Assembly (NCBI GenBank): GCA_019188255.1
Contig: JAETXT010000002.1
Location: 4,960,001-5,024,000, forward strand
Source: Verticillium longisporum
Taxonomy: Eukaryota > Ascomycota > Sordariomycetes > Glomerellales > Plectosphaerellaceae
DNA length: 64,000 nucleotides
Direction: 5' to 3'
The position numbers were made by a program, and so were the translations under genes. The first letter of the stretch is position 1. Each line of letters opens with the position of its first letter. This document shows positions 31,435 to 43,990 of the stretch, piece by piece. The notes under the pieces were generated by a model that was given only the letters and a program-made list of their open reading frames with translations, was not told the origin of the DNA and did not search any database.

Positions 31435-33566
31435 GTTTCTGTTTATTTGCTATCGATTCGTGGTGATACTGCCGGGATGTGCGGAGAGGGAAAAAAGTGA
31501 AAGGGTCCCGAGAGAGTGATGGGACAGAGTGAAATGTCAGCGAATGTTGGTTAAAGGCGACAATGGCAGGAACGAGCGAGGCAAGTCAACCAAAAAGCGA
31601 GCGAGTTGACCCTTCTACGCGTCGTCTCGTGTGATTAGAAGGTGGTAAAGCCCGATGATGAGGTGGAGGAGGAGAAGAGAGAAGGAGGCACGAGGGGAGA
31701 ATGAGCAGGAAGGGATGGGTCTTCTTGTCCTGATGGCATGATGCGGGCGCCCAGAGTAGCCCAGAGTAGCCCAGAGTAGCCCAGAGGCGTGCAGGTTGTT
31801 GGCGCCTTGGTGCTGCCCACCATGGTTGCGCTGCCAAGACATCGTGCCTTCCCAGTTTGTTTTGTCCTAATGCCTCGTCCCTGCCCGGTACTTGGCTTTG
31901 AGCAGCATTGCTAGCCTGAGGAAGGCGTGTTCATCAAACACCTGCCTCTTTCGCTGTCTCCCCATTGTCTCTCTCCGCCGAGGAGATTGAAGCCCGTTCC
32001 TGTACCACTGCCAGGCAGTCAATCAGCCAACCTGGAAGACCATCCAGCGACTCCCTTGGATTCTTGTGGTTCGGCCTGGAGATGTCCCCCCACCCCCCTG
32101 GCACTCGCGGTGCTTTCCCCGGAAAGTAGCGGTGGTCGTGGTACCTGTTATCGCAGGCCACCTAGGTCCCAATGAGCGAGCTCCCGCCACTAACGCGCCC
32201 CCCTGTCACCAACCTTAATGACGCACTAGTCCCAACAGCGCTGCCAGTCGCCATGCAACCAGGGGCCCGCATTGGCACACATCCCATCCGCATCGCTCAT
32301 CGGTTTCGAGAAAATACGATATGCACCAACGACGCGTCTTGTCTCGCTTGTTCAGCCAAGACGCCAGCCAGCACCAACGGCCGTCTGAGAGGGAGAAAAA
32401 AAAACAGATTCCTCCACCCTCCAAATGCTTCGGCCCATTCGACGCGGTCCTAATTATCGGGGCTGTGTTTGCCAATCCAAGATTGATCGGCCCCTTCGCC
32501 TTGGTCGTCATGACACACTCTGTGGTGCGCCAAGGAAAACAACAATCAACTTCCGGTCGACCGCAATCTTAGGTCCGTCATCCCCGGTTTGTCCGTGGCA
32601 AAATGGAAAAGCCCGATCTCTTCGGACAGAGAGAGGCAAGCAAAGCAGGTCGGTCCTTGAAATTTAAGCTCGGCTGGTCCCCCACCCCTGCAACAGCAAG
32701 CAGCTCCTGTTCAATTAATCCTACCACCTTAATTACCCCGGTAGGTCCTTACTGTACCTACCTAATAAGTATCGTAGGTGGGCAACTTCCACCCCCTGTC
32801 CAGCCTGTCCGCTGCCAACCCGTAATTGGCCCCCCATTCTGCCTGCCCCTCCCTGAAAAAGAAGCTTGCGCCAGTGCATCGTCACCCGCTGCGCCGCAAC
32901 ATACCTTACCTTATTGCTCGAGGCACCTTGCTCGACGATGCTCCCGCTGCTGCTAGCCTCCCACGATGACGCGCGACCAGGTCGAGCCCTTGTCACTTGA
33001 TTCGCATAACCCCCATGGCCGGTTTGTCACACGGCATAGCCAGAACTCAGAAGAGAGTGTTCCAACCTGAACGAATGTGTGATCAGAAGCTACAATCTAA
33101 GGTGACACGAAGGTGACAGACAGCCCCCCATCCTTTCCTTTACCTCCCGCCTTGCGCCGATGGATGGCTGCTCTGCCATGCGTTTATACTCGGGTCATGC
33201 ACGTACATGATACAATGTGCCGACTCAGCCCTTGCGTTCAAAGACTGCCTGCTCTGTCCATCAATCAATAGCTCGGCACGTCGGTGCCAACAATGTCCCA
33301 TGCTCGCTCCGCCGTTTCATGCGTCGCTCTCGGAGTCCCGAGTCCCGCCGTACCAGCCGTACACTCGTTACTTTCGTCAATCCCTCGGCGCGCCATGTTG
33401 AGGCTGAAGCAGTCGTCTGGCCCCGAGCCGCTCGTGTCGGCGTACTTCGGTTCGGATGATTCTCCGCTCTGGCCTCGACTTGTGCTTGACAGCGCGGCGA
33501 TCCGACCGTCTCGCGGCCACACCGTCCTTGGCCGCCCTCCTCCTTCTCCTCCGCTGCAAGTGCCTC
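31435..33566. other. 2.1-kb spacer between the GH72 gene and bzz1
   Basis: Upstream region of GH72 and 3' flank of bzz1. Contains a 10-bp tandem repeat at 31750-31785 and an ACCTAGGT site near 32160. No supportable coding region. Confidence 0.5.
31750..31785. repeat. 10-bp tandem repeat
   Basis: Unit CCAGAGTAGC, three perfect copies plus a partial one, about 315 bp upstream of the GH72 start codon. Confidence 0.9.
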
Positions 33567-35992
33567 CTAGACGACTTGCACGTAGCTCGCCGGAACACTC
33601 TTGATTTGGCCCCCCTTTTCGACCTCGGCCCATCCGTCGCCGGGATCCTCCTTGATGAGCACAAACCTCTCTCCCTCGGCCATGCTGTGCTCCGTGTCGC
33701 TCTGTGCTGTGTACTCGTAAATCGCCTCGACGTACTTCAGCTTCTTCGCTCCCCGCCTCGGCGCCACCGCCGGCCCCTTCTTCTTCGCCATGCCCGCAGT
33801 CCCAACGGACGACCCAGAGTTGCTATACGTCGAGTCTGGCCGGCCTGAAGCTCCCGTGTGCTGCGCAATGACTGGTGCCGGAGTCGGTGCTGCCAAAATC
33901 TCGATGTACGTGGCCGGCACCAAGCCCTCTTTGTAGCCAGCACGAACCTTGAGCCATCCCGATCCATCTGCAGATCATGTCAGCACCAGTAGCAGTCAAG
34001 TGTCAGTTGTGAATTGCTCCACGTACCATCAGGCTCGAGCAGAATGACTTCGCGTCCTTCGGCTACGCTGAGCTCTCCATCGCCCGAGGCTTCGAAACCA
34101 TACAGCATTTTGCCACTCTGGTGGTCTGCGCTCGACGATGACCCGTTGGGGGCACTGCCAGGCAGTTCGCTAATGTATGCAGTCGGAGGCGGGGCCATGA
34201 TGCGGTTTTTGCGCACCGTCGCCGTACTGACGGTCGATGGTGCGGCCGTCGTCGGTCTTGGGCTCGTCGGTTCAACTGGCGGTGGTGTCTCATCTATTGG
34301 TGATCGGGGACCCGAGATGGAGCCGGAAACGGATCGCTGGGCGCTGTGTGCATATCCTGAGCTCAACGAGTTCATCGTGTTTGTCCTGCTGAGGCTCGGT
34401 AGTTCTGCCGTGTGACCTGACGTCCCATTGGAAGGCTTGAGCAGCGCGTTTGCGGCACCCTGCCGCTCCGCCTTGAGCTTCTTGCGGTCTTCTTTCGTCT
34501 GCTCGCCGGGACAGTCGGCGGGCACCTTCATCTCGCATTTGCTGTGGCACGTGTAGCCACAGTCCCTGCAGTCGAACCCCTTGGCAGACAAGCCCCAGAT
34601 CCTCTCGCCGCAGAGATCGCAGTTGGTCGGAATCTTGAAGGTTTGGCCCTTGAAGTTATGGTTTTTGGCACCCAGCGTCACGTCGCCGACGACCGAGGTA
34701 ATGGTTGACGTTTCGACTTCTGCCGTCACTCTCTTCCTGTCCACAGCATGCAGTTCCTCCTGCAAAGCAAAGAGCTGCGTCACAACAGTGACCTCGTCCT
34801 TCTTTTCGGCGCCGCTGCGGACTCGCTGCTTGAGTGCCTTTACGCCCTCAACCTCCCGCCTCTTCTTGTCCACTTCACGGCGAAGGTCACCCAGCTGGCC
34901 CTTGGACTTGCCCAATACGTTGCGCAAGAAAACCTTGGCAAACTCGTCGACCACCATCAAGTCATCGTCGTGCCACACGGGACTCGGCTCAAATGTCTTG
35001 TCGGCGGGTTCCTGCCAGGTGCCCACGTTGTGCTGCATGTACATCATAGAGTCGAGATGCGGTTGGTTGCGAGTAATTTCCGACGTTAATGTCTCCATCA
35101 AACCATGTCCCTGGTGGAGGAGACCAGCTTCGAGTTGCGACGCCACCGTCCACAAGCCATTCAGTTTGACGGTTCGGAATTCAGACAAGTCTTGCAAGCT
35201 GTCCATGACCTCGGGGACGTATTCGTGGTAGTACTGCTCCTTTTGCTTATTTGTTACGTTGATGGCGATGAGATATGTATTCTTGACATTGTTCATGTCA
35301 TAAATGTGCTGTTGGTACGAGCTCTGCGCCTTGGCCTTGTCGTAGGAGGATTCAGCCTTCTTGCGCTTACTCTCCACCTCTTGGCACGATGCGTCGTACT
35401 TGGCCTTGACCTTCCGAAGATCGGCGTATTGGGCATCGCGCTCGGCTTCAAGTTTGGCCGCAAAGTCGGCGTGGCGTTTCCGAAGCTCCTCGAAGCGCGT
35501 GCCGAGGAACCGCAGAGGTTCGGCCACTTGCGAGACGAGATTGTTGGCATATCGATCATGTTGGTCGGCGCGATTTTCCAGCGTTGTCAACTGCGTCGTC
35601 CAGGTCGTTAAGGATGCGCTCTCCAGAGATCCAGGCGTCATGGTGGGCGTGTCGCCTACGCTGAGGGCCGCTGTCTTCTTGTTCTTCTTCTCAAAGTACT
35701 TCTTCGCCAGCGCATTCAGCTTTCCAGAATACTCCTTCTCGATGGCGCTTCGTTCGCGGTAGAATTGTTGTATGTCTTCGAGCCAGGTGATGCCGTGGCT
35801 GACCCACGCGTTCGCGGGCTTGAAGCCATCCTATGGGATCGTGTAAGGCGCAGTCCATGATCAGAGGCGAGGGGGCAGAAAAGGGAGCAACGAAGCATGT
35901 GTGTGCGCGCGGGTGCGTGTATGATGCCGTGACCGTGTGGAACGTACCTTCAATTCGGCGCCAAACGTGGGCAGGGCGTCCACTTCAGCCAT
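33567..35992 (-). CDS. bzz1: BZZ1-type F-BAR/C1/SH3 protein
   Basis: Endocytic and polarity adaptor that bends membrane and activates Las17/WASP actin nucleation. Exons 35948-35992, 34027-35830, 33567-33967; introns 117 and 59 nt; 749 residues. Order: F-BAR domain (about 10-300, with FGAELK|DGFKPANAW spanning intron 1 and long charged helices); a C1 zinc finger (about 406-455) with the full HX12CX2C...CX2CX4HX2CX7C pattern (HNFKGQ...NCDLCGE...CRDCGYTCHSKC); a Ser/Pro-rich linker; SH3-1 (about 590-642, MLYGFEASGDGELS, GWLKVRAGYKEGLVPATYIEI across intron 2); and SH3-2 at the C-terminus (VEAIYEYTAQSDTEHSM...VPASYVQVV). The frame is clean throughout. Confidence 0.95.
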
Positions 35993-37324
35993 TTTGGAGA
36001 CTCTTGAAGCCCAATGCGCGCATGCGACAAGTGATTGAAGAGTCTCGAGAGACAGACCAATGCGCAAAGCGTGGAGAAGCTGGGTGGGTGGGCGGTGCTG
36101 GCCTCAAATGAACCCCGCCTGGGTTGGAGGGCCGAAAGTACCTCTTGGTAGCCTGAGTGGCAGAGCTAAGGCGTCGTTCGTACGGCACGGAGCCCCGAAG
36201 CGGAAGGACTGGCAGCAGTCGAGTTGGAGTGGTGTGGGCACCAACGAGAAGCTGCGAATGCGAGGCACAGGCGGACCACCTCAGTTGGAGGTGCCTTGGA
36301 GAGATAGATGTAGGTAGGTAAGTCGAGGTAGGTCCAAGACGGGTTGAGGCAGCAGACGGGTGGATTTCAGTTTGGCTACCTTACGTCAAGGTAGGTAGAC
36401 AGACAGACTCGTGATGCGAACAGATGCAGAAAGGTTAAATGTGATCAAGGTAAGGCATCCAGCTCGAGCAGAACTCTTTTTGGACGTGAAGTAGATTACG
36501 AAGCCAGGACGTCGTCAGCCTTCGTTCCGTTCCTCTCTCTGTACATGGGTACCTTAGAAGGCAAGGTAGGGCAGGTAGTTCTGGGAGGCTCCTGGTTGTC
36601 CGGGTCGATCTTGTCCCCACGTCAGGCACAACTGGCCGTACTTTGCCCAAGTCCCTAACCTTAGGTACCTCGCTTTGCCCTCCGTCATCTGTGGCTTTTT
36701 TCCGGATGCTCGGTCCAATGGTCTGACGACCGACTGTCGGCCCATCAATGTATGTGGGGAAAGTGGAAGGTCATTCAGGGATAGTCATTGGTTCTTGGAG
36801 CTGCCTCCTGCATCCGCAGGCAAGCACGCCCGGGCTCCTTCGAACGGTAGATCTTCGGCAAAACGCCCGTGATGCCCCGCGCCCAGCAGCAGCAGCAGCA
36901 CGCGAGGTACCTGATCTGAGCTGTTGCCCCGCCATGTTTGCCGCTCCTGTCAGGCAACACCTGGAAAGGAGCTCTCAGAATTTCCACCCAAATTTGGAAT
37001 CGGAACTGTCAAGTCTTTGACACCTTTGCATAACCCAGCTCGACACGGTTCGAAAGCACGACTTTACCATTTTATTCGTGCTGAGACCAAGATTCTTCAG
37101 CGACCACCCAGTTCGTGTTAGCCCAGTACGTCTGCCCCCACCTCTATCCTCGCGCACGAAATCGCGCCTACCTAGTACACACAGCTTCCCCATCACCGCC
37201 CCTCCTCGTCTAACGCACTTGGCAGCAGCAGCAACGACCTGGCTGTGCGATCAATCGGCTCCGAACAGCCCATCACCTTGAAACGCAGCCGCCTGGTGTT
37301 TCCCTTTCGAAGAGACGAAACGCA
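35993..37324. other. 1.3-kb divergent promoter region, bzz1 and dbp5
   Basis: Upstream regions of two divergent genes. Several GGTAGGTA-type motifs occur at about 36310-36400. A CAG run lies near 36885. No coding region supported. Confidence 0.55.
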
Positions 37325-38944
37325 ATGGCCGACGCCAACCCCCCCGCGAACCCTCCTGCTGAGGGCGACCCTGCCAACCTTGAGGACGCCCAGCTCGACG
37401 GCGCAGACTCGGGCCTCGTCGAGAACAGCTACGATGTCGACATCCAGCTGGGTGATCTTCAACAGAATCCCGACAGCACTCTTTACTCAGCAAAGACCTT
37501 CAAGGAAATGAACCTGTCCGTTCCGTCCCCCACAAGCGGGTGCAGTATGCCGAATCGTTTCTGACTTTCGTCATGACAGCTCCGAGCCTATCCTCAAAGG
37601 TCTCCTCAACCTGAACTACTTCAAGCCTTCGAAGATCCAGGAAAAGGCCCTTCCTCTCATGCTCCAAAACCCTCCTCGCCACATGATCGCGCAATCTCAG
37701 TCGGGAACCGGCAAGACTGCTGCCTTTGTCGTCACCATCTTGTCTCGCATCGACTTGAGTCAACCCAACCAGCCTCAGGCCCTTGTTCTCGCGCCCAGCC
37801 GTGAGCTTGCTCGCCAGATCGAAGGTGTGATAAACAAGATCGGACACTTTTGTGAGGGTCTCAAGGTTGCTGCTGCTCTCCCAGGCGCTCTGGAGCGTGG
37901 CGCTCCTGTCCAGGCCAATGTTATCGTGGGCACGCCCGGTACCATCATGGACATTACTCGCCGCCGGCAACTCGATGTCTCCCAGCTTCGTCTCCTCGTC
38001 ATTGACGAGGCCGACAGCATGCTGGACCAGCAAGGCCTCGGTGATCAGTGTGTCCGAGTCAAGAGGTAAGGCTCCATCCTCGCCACCCCGCACGGCTGAT
38101 CAAACCTTAACACCGTCCAGTACTCTACCCCGTAACATTCAGATCCTCCTGTTCTCTGCGACGTTCCCCGACAAGGTTATGGGCTTTGCCGAAAAGTTTG
38201 CCCAGGGCGCTGATCAGATCCGACTCAAGCACACGGAGCTTACAGTGTCTGGCATCTCGCAAATGTACATCGACTGTGACAGTGAAGATTCAAAATACGA
38301 GAATCTTGTCAAACTCTACGGCCTCATGACTATCGGCTCCTCGGTCATCTTCGTCAGGGTACGTGTTTTGTCAGTCACAGTACTCAGCGAACTGCATGCT
38401 GACATTTCTGCCACAGACTCGCGAGAGCGCCAACGAGATTCAGAAGCGCATGGAGGCAGATGGTCACCGAGTGGCGGCGCTGCACGGCGCTTTCGATGGT
38501 AACGATCGCGACCGACTTTTGGAAGAGTTCCGAAGCGGCCGTTCTAAGGTTTTGCTCACAACCAACGTGCTGGCCCGAGGTATCGACGTTTCTAGTGTCT
38601 CGATGGTGATCAACTACGACATCCCCATGAAGGGACGAGGCGACACCGAGCCTGACCCGGAGACCTATCTTCACCGAATTGGCCGAACTGGCCGATTCGG
38701 TCGCATCGGCGTCAGTATCAGCTTTGTCTCGGACAAGAAGAGCTTTCAGGCTCTGTCGGCGATTGCTGAGCTGTATCAAATCGACCTCGTCCAGCTCGAC
38801 ACCTCTGATTGGGACTCTGCCGAAGAAGCCGTGCAGAAGGTAATCAAGTCCAACCGTGCCAAGGCTGCGTTTGCTCCGAGTGCCACAGATGCTGCCAGCG
38901 AAGCGGCTCCAGGCGCCGAGCCCACTGCGACGACGTCCGCATAG
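37325..38944 (+). CDS. dbp5: Dbp5, DEAD-box ATPase of mRNA export
   Basis: RNA helicase at the cytoplasmic face of the nuclear pore that strips export factors from mRNA. Exons 37325-37515, 37580-38065, 38121-38358, 38417-38944; introns of 64, 55 and 58 nt; 480 residues. The Q motif region ([20 protein letters not shown]) is rebuilt across intron 1, whose donor GTCCGT is slightly unusual. Further motifs: [12 protein letters not shown] (Walker A), [61 protein letters not shown]. The acidic N-terminus ([16 protein letters not shown]) is typical. All catalytic motifs are present and the spliced frame is clean. Nup2 in the same window is a separate pore component. Confidence 0.96.
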
Positions 38945-40706
38945 AGTCTGGCGAGCCGACGGTGGTAATGATGGTCAGTAAACGGAAAGGCAAGAAACGG
39001 TGGGTGGTTCATGGCCCCGGGGGAGCTGCGCATAGGTGAGGCCTATGGCCTGGCCGTTTTTGGTGAAAAGTAGATGAAGCAAATGACACGCAAGATACCA
39101 AGAATGAGATTACGGGAACGATGAGCTATTTCTTCGTTCATTCTCCTGTCATGTGAGCGATAGAGGTCAAGGACTCCCGAACGGGGGCGGCGTCGGAGCT
39201 GAAGAATCTGATTCTGCCATGTCATCGATCTACAAGTCCAAGTCTGGTTCGCGTCCCGGATCGCTATTTCCTCGATCCGGCCCCAAGCTGAATTCAATGG
39301 ACAGGTTGCGTTGGGGGTTGTTCCGTAGTCAATTCAGGAACACCCCATGTCATTATGTGCCACTGACGGCCGCCATCGGTCTCTGAGAAGCAAACTGCAA
39401 GACTCCGGTATCGTCATGCTCTCAGGATGAGATTGACAGCGTCCTTGAAACGTGCCGGTGAGCATCATGGCTGCAGAGTCGCAGCGTTTGGCTTGCTAGG
39501 CGACTACGAAACGGGCAAATAAGCTATGATGATTGGACGAGAAGGCTGACTCAATAGAGACACGTGACTCGGACGTCATATTTCGACTTAGCGCTTCGCT
39601 CCGCGCTTACCAGGGCGCCTAGATTCGGGATCGGCAACATCCAACCACGACCAGCCGTGATGCATGCCAGCGTCTTCATACTCTCCAGTCGATTGGACGA
39701 CAGTCTTTGGACTCTTCAACGTGGTGTGCTGGACTGGTGAGGAAGTACCGCAGAGCCTTGTAGCCTCATTCGGATGGAACACCTTGGCCCCCGAAACAGC
39801 CATGCCCCGGCCAACCATTGCTGTTGGCGAGCGCCCGACAAGTCCTCCTTGGAGTTCCAGACTTGAGTATGTGAGGCGCCCAGCGACTAGAGGCTTGCGT
39901 CTTGCCCGCTCCACCCGATTCTTCCGCTCGCTTTTCAGAGGTTCTGCGTAGGTGACGCCGGGGTACTGGGCCGCCCCTTCGTCAGCCCTGGCGATCTTCC
40001 GCATCCTGGCGCCCCCAAACGAGCAGGCACCAGGGGCCAGCGGTGCAACGCGACTGCAGAAACCAGAGCGCGCATCACACGAGAGCAAGGTGGCAATCCG
40101 TCACTTCTGTTGGCGCCGAGTCTGTAGCCTGCCACGATGACGAGCGGCATCTGAGAACCCCGAGACGGGGGCTCAGTGATGGTTGCAGCCCAGGTCTGTA
40201 GACGCGGGCCACCCGCTTGTATATCTAGTCGTTTATCAAGTTTCATCGTGTCGCCAGACGCGACCACTCTGCATGTCCATCTCTTCATGAACCGCCGGGC
40301 CCCTAGATCTTCTCGTACTTGCCCGGTCCCCCTTCCTTCTCTCCTCTCCTCCCCATTTCTCTTCTCAAGCGAAGCTTAATTCTTTTCATTCTGCTGCTTG
40401 TATTTTTTCCTTGGACCGGCGGTCACATCTCTGGCCGCTTCTCGTTCTGTTCCAAACATGGGATGCTGGACGTCTTGAATGATATCCCTTTTCTGTTGAT
40501 CTTTTATGGCTCGAAACTCAATATTCAATAATCAACCCCGTCCATCAGATCGTGCTGCTGCAGGTCATATCTCCTAGCGGGTTTCCTACTCTCAATAACC
40601 AGCTGCGATTCAACGCCATTTCCTTGCAACGCATGAAGGATGGGACAGGTCTTCAGGTGAGCTGACGCGAGGATTGCTCCATTATGCGCAGCGTTAACAG
40701 TGTAAG
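38945..40706. other. 1.8-kb spacer between dbp5 and the CFEM gene
   Basis: 3' flank of dbp5 and upstream region of the CFEM-like gene. The only candidate coding segment is a minus-strand frame at 39588-40088, listed separately with low confidence. Confidence 0.45.
39588..40088 (-). CDS. Possible small protein, low confidence
   Basis: An open frame of 166 codons; an internal Met (40004) would start a 138-residue basic product (RKIARADEGAAQYPGVTYAEPL...). It ends in a basic tail (RRPGKRGAKR). The amino-acid mix is plausible, but I see no domain, no membrane span and no splice support. It could equally be chance in GC-rich DNA. Confidence 0.25.
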   Translation of the reverse strand: MLSCDARSGFCSRVAPLAPGACSFGGARMRKIARADEGAAQYPGVTYAEPLKSERKNRVERARRKPLVAGRLTYSSLELQGGLVGRSPTAMVGRGMAVSGAKVFHPNEATRLCGTSSPVQHTTLKSPKTVVQSTGEYEDAGMHHGWSWLDVADPESRRPGKRGAKR

Positions 40707-43599
40707 ATGTCCCTTCCTAGGATGGTCACCAAGCCGCTTGCCAGCTTATTCTGGACCTTTGCACTATTCAGCATCGCCAATGCTTCGGACCAATTCAAGT
40801 TCACGGGGCATCTCGCACGCTTCGTTCCGAACTGCGCAAGCGAGTGCCTCATCTCCTTTCTCAACGACAACTTTGCCGAGGCGTCTTGCGACACGACTAC
40901 ATCACTCGAGTGCCTGTGTGCTGAGACGGGCACTTCAGGATTCACCATTGGCGAGGGCGCAGTTCAATGTATCGAAGCGGAACAGTCGATAGGATCTTGC
41001 GCAGTTGGGGAGATTGGCAGTACGTGAAGCCGAGGCAAATCAGCGAAACAACATGGACAAATGAATGCTAACAGACAACCAAAGAGAACACGATTGATAC
41101 AGCATATTTCATGTGCTCTGATCAGCCTAGGGCCGCTCTACCGACACACACGGCCATTGAGGCCATTTTTATCATTCCGGCTACTGGTGGTGGCGTCAAG
41201 CTGGTTTCCCCCCAAACCTCCTCAAGCTCTTCGACGCGATCCTCATTGGCGACTACATCATCTACGCCTACGTCAGCATCTCGCACAACAAGTATCACGA
41301 CTCTGGCAACCTCGACCAGAGAGGCTACTTCATCAAATGAAGCCGGGTCCGCCTCAGATTTGACTCCCACTGATGTTTCGAGCTCTCAATTTACCCCTAC
41401 GCCAGGACCTGCGCAAGCCGAGCCTACCAATGACGAATATGGTGGACTCGGAACAGCACAGCTTGTCGGCCTCTCAGTCGGTGTTGCAGCAGTTGCAGGC
41501 ATATTGATAGCAGCGTTTGTGCTCGCCAGGCGAAGGAGAAAGAGGCAGCTTTCTGGATCCGACAACAGGTCGACGTCCATCACCAATCGTGACTCCTGGG
41601 GTTTCAACCCCAAGGAGGCACAGGACAATGTTTTCCACATCTCCCCGCCCATCCACGGAAAATCACCCTTGCTTCGGCCTGTTGACTATTCAAGAAAAAG
41701 CTGGCGTCCAGACGCCATCGGCTTGGCCGTGTCACGTCCAACAAGTGAGCAGAGACTGGTCGTAAAGTCTCCCTTCCACCGAAGAACTTCGAGGCTTTTA
41801 CCGCCGAAGCCAGACTCACCACCAAGGCCGATGCTGTCATTGACAATTCCCAAGGTCAGCCTCACATCATCGACTCCCCTACCCTACATGCATCCGAGGG
41901 GCAAGGTAGACAGCGCCATCACCAGACAGACTCTCAGATCCAAGCAGCTCAGGTCGCGCAGCTGACAGCTCCCCCACCTGTTCATGCTAACCTCCGCGAG
42001 AGTACCATGACGGAATTCGAAGAGGATGGCTCTGGACACCCATCACTGGTGGGCCGAGGTTTCTCACAGGTCTGGCGACCTCCGTCGTCAAACCCACAGT
42101 CTGCAACGACATATTATGTCGCCGACACATACGGCAATTGGGTTCTAGGAAACCCAAAATCGAAGACCCAAGCTGCTGAGCTTGCTGAATTAGAAGCACC
42201 AACACCATTGACTGCATCCAACAGCGAAAAGACATTCAAATTGGCGGCTGTGAACGCATCTATAGCTTCACAGGTCGGCATCGGGCACGGCGCCGGGAGT
42301 CCAGTGGCCCCTTCGGCACCTAAGGGACCTGCACTACCCACGAGCTTGGGTTTGCTACCACCAGCACACATCAAGTCGGCTCAAGATGTGCCACCGGCTC
42401 GCCCCGTGACTGTCTGGCCCGGGACCGGACCAGAGCAGAATGCCCAAGCCCAGAGTCTACCTGGTCACCAAATACCTCCCATGAGCTTCTCCCACCCGGA
42501 ACCGCCGCGCCGCAGGAGCAACAGCTCCAGTCAAAGCCGTTCACACCGGAAAGGAGTCAGCCAGGACGGCACTGACCGCCACGATTCCTACAAGTCTCAG
42601 CAATCAGCTACAACCATTTCCAGCTCGAGCGGAGGCTTCGATGGAGATGATGGTACTGCACCCGAACCGGGCAGCCTCTCTCCCGTAGTCGAATCGCCAT
42701 ATTCGGGTGTTGGGCGATCCCCAGTCTCCTACCCCGAGATTCCTGGACGGTTGAACAGGTCCAATCTGCAAGTCAATCCGCCGCCCGTACGCCCTATGTA
42801 TGCATCTCCACCCGGCCAACCTAGTCCGACGCTCGGCCTGATGCAGCCGGCTGCTGGAGCAGCATCCAGAGGTCCGAATGAGATGGCAAGTCAGGTTGTG
42901 CCTTCTAGGCATCCTGACCGAAAGAAGCTTGTGCCTTTGCCAGGCGGGCTGTTGTCGCTTCCCCGTCCTGATCCATCACAATTCAGAACAGGCTCGCCGA
43001 CGTTGCGCATGGTACCGCCATCCCGCTCGCCGTCGTCTTCGCCGCATCCGCAACCACTACGTCTTCAGCGGCCGCAACTGCAGAGGGCCGACGTCCCGTT
43101 GCAGCAGGCACAGGCCGCCAGGATATATGAGACAGAGGGGCAGACAGATCCGCAACTGGTCAATCAGATCCATCGCGCGCTCTGGGCGCCCGAGAACACG
43201 ACCGCCTACCGCGCGCCTTGGGACGACGGCCCCGCGCCGTCTGCTCCCACGACGCACCACGACCAGCACCAGTACCACTGGCACCCGCAGCAGCATCTGC
43301 AGCAGCAGAGGCCTGATCTCCCGCGGCCAAATCGCTCTGACGGATCCTCTTCGTGCTCCTCGTTTTCCTCCCTCGCCACCAAGCGCCTGGGCAGCGAGCG
43401 CGCCGCCGGTCTGGCTCTGCAGAGCGACGAGTTGGCGGCAGGCAGCCGGTGGCGCCGCAACAACCGCGACGGCGAGCAGGAGAACAACAACACCTTCTCC
43501 CGAGACGAGCAGTCGCTGCAGCCCCCGACGACCCCTGGATGGCACCCTACGCTTACCCCGACCAGGAGGGGTGATGATCTGTTCCTCGATGTACGGTAG
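40707..43599 (+). CDS. CFEM-like cysteine-rich membrane protein
   Basis: Type I membrane protein. A signal peptide (MVTKPLASLFWTFALFSIANA) precedes an N-terminal module with eight Cys spaced as in CFEM domains (NCASEC...SC...ECLC...QC...SC...MC), known from fungal haem uptake and host-sensing receptors. After a Ser/Thr-rich stalk comes one membrane helix (LVGLSVGVAAVAGILIAAFVLA) with a basic RRRRKR stop-transfer, then a long cytosolic tail rich in Ser/Pro/Gln (NPKEAQDNVFHISPPIHGK; later TEFEEDG). Exon 1 ends at 41019; the acceptor that keeps frame is the AAAG at 41084 (65-nt intron, branch GCTAAC), although it is not YAG. A second junction is needed near 41860-41920: a 59-nt GTCAGC...GACAG intron restores frame, but a one-base indel would do the same. 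The tail ends at 43599 with a Gln/His-rich segment. Confidence 0.75.
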
Positions 43600-43990
43600 A
43601 CCCGGCCTACACGCACCATCTAGTCTTTTCTTTGTCTTGTCGATACACCTGCCGGGACGCACATAAGATGGCCTGCCTGCACGACTATAATGATGATCTT
43701 ATAATGAGAGCAAAATGGCGCTCAGGGAGACTCTGTACCCCCAAAATCTTTTCTTAAAGCTGTGTATCATATTCGGAGCATCACAAAGTAGAGCAGCACT
43801 TTCAGAGTCATGTAGTATAGATGATTGACCAAGTATTTGTTTCCCAAAAAGCAGCACTTGCTTTCCTCGAAATCAGACAGACTCCTGTGTGAGCAAGCGT
43901 TTCTGGCAATCCTGCCGCTACAACAAATTGTAAACACTCGAGGTCACTCAGGAAGACCTGCTACTGCAATAGAGCCAGGACACAAGCTGA

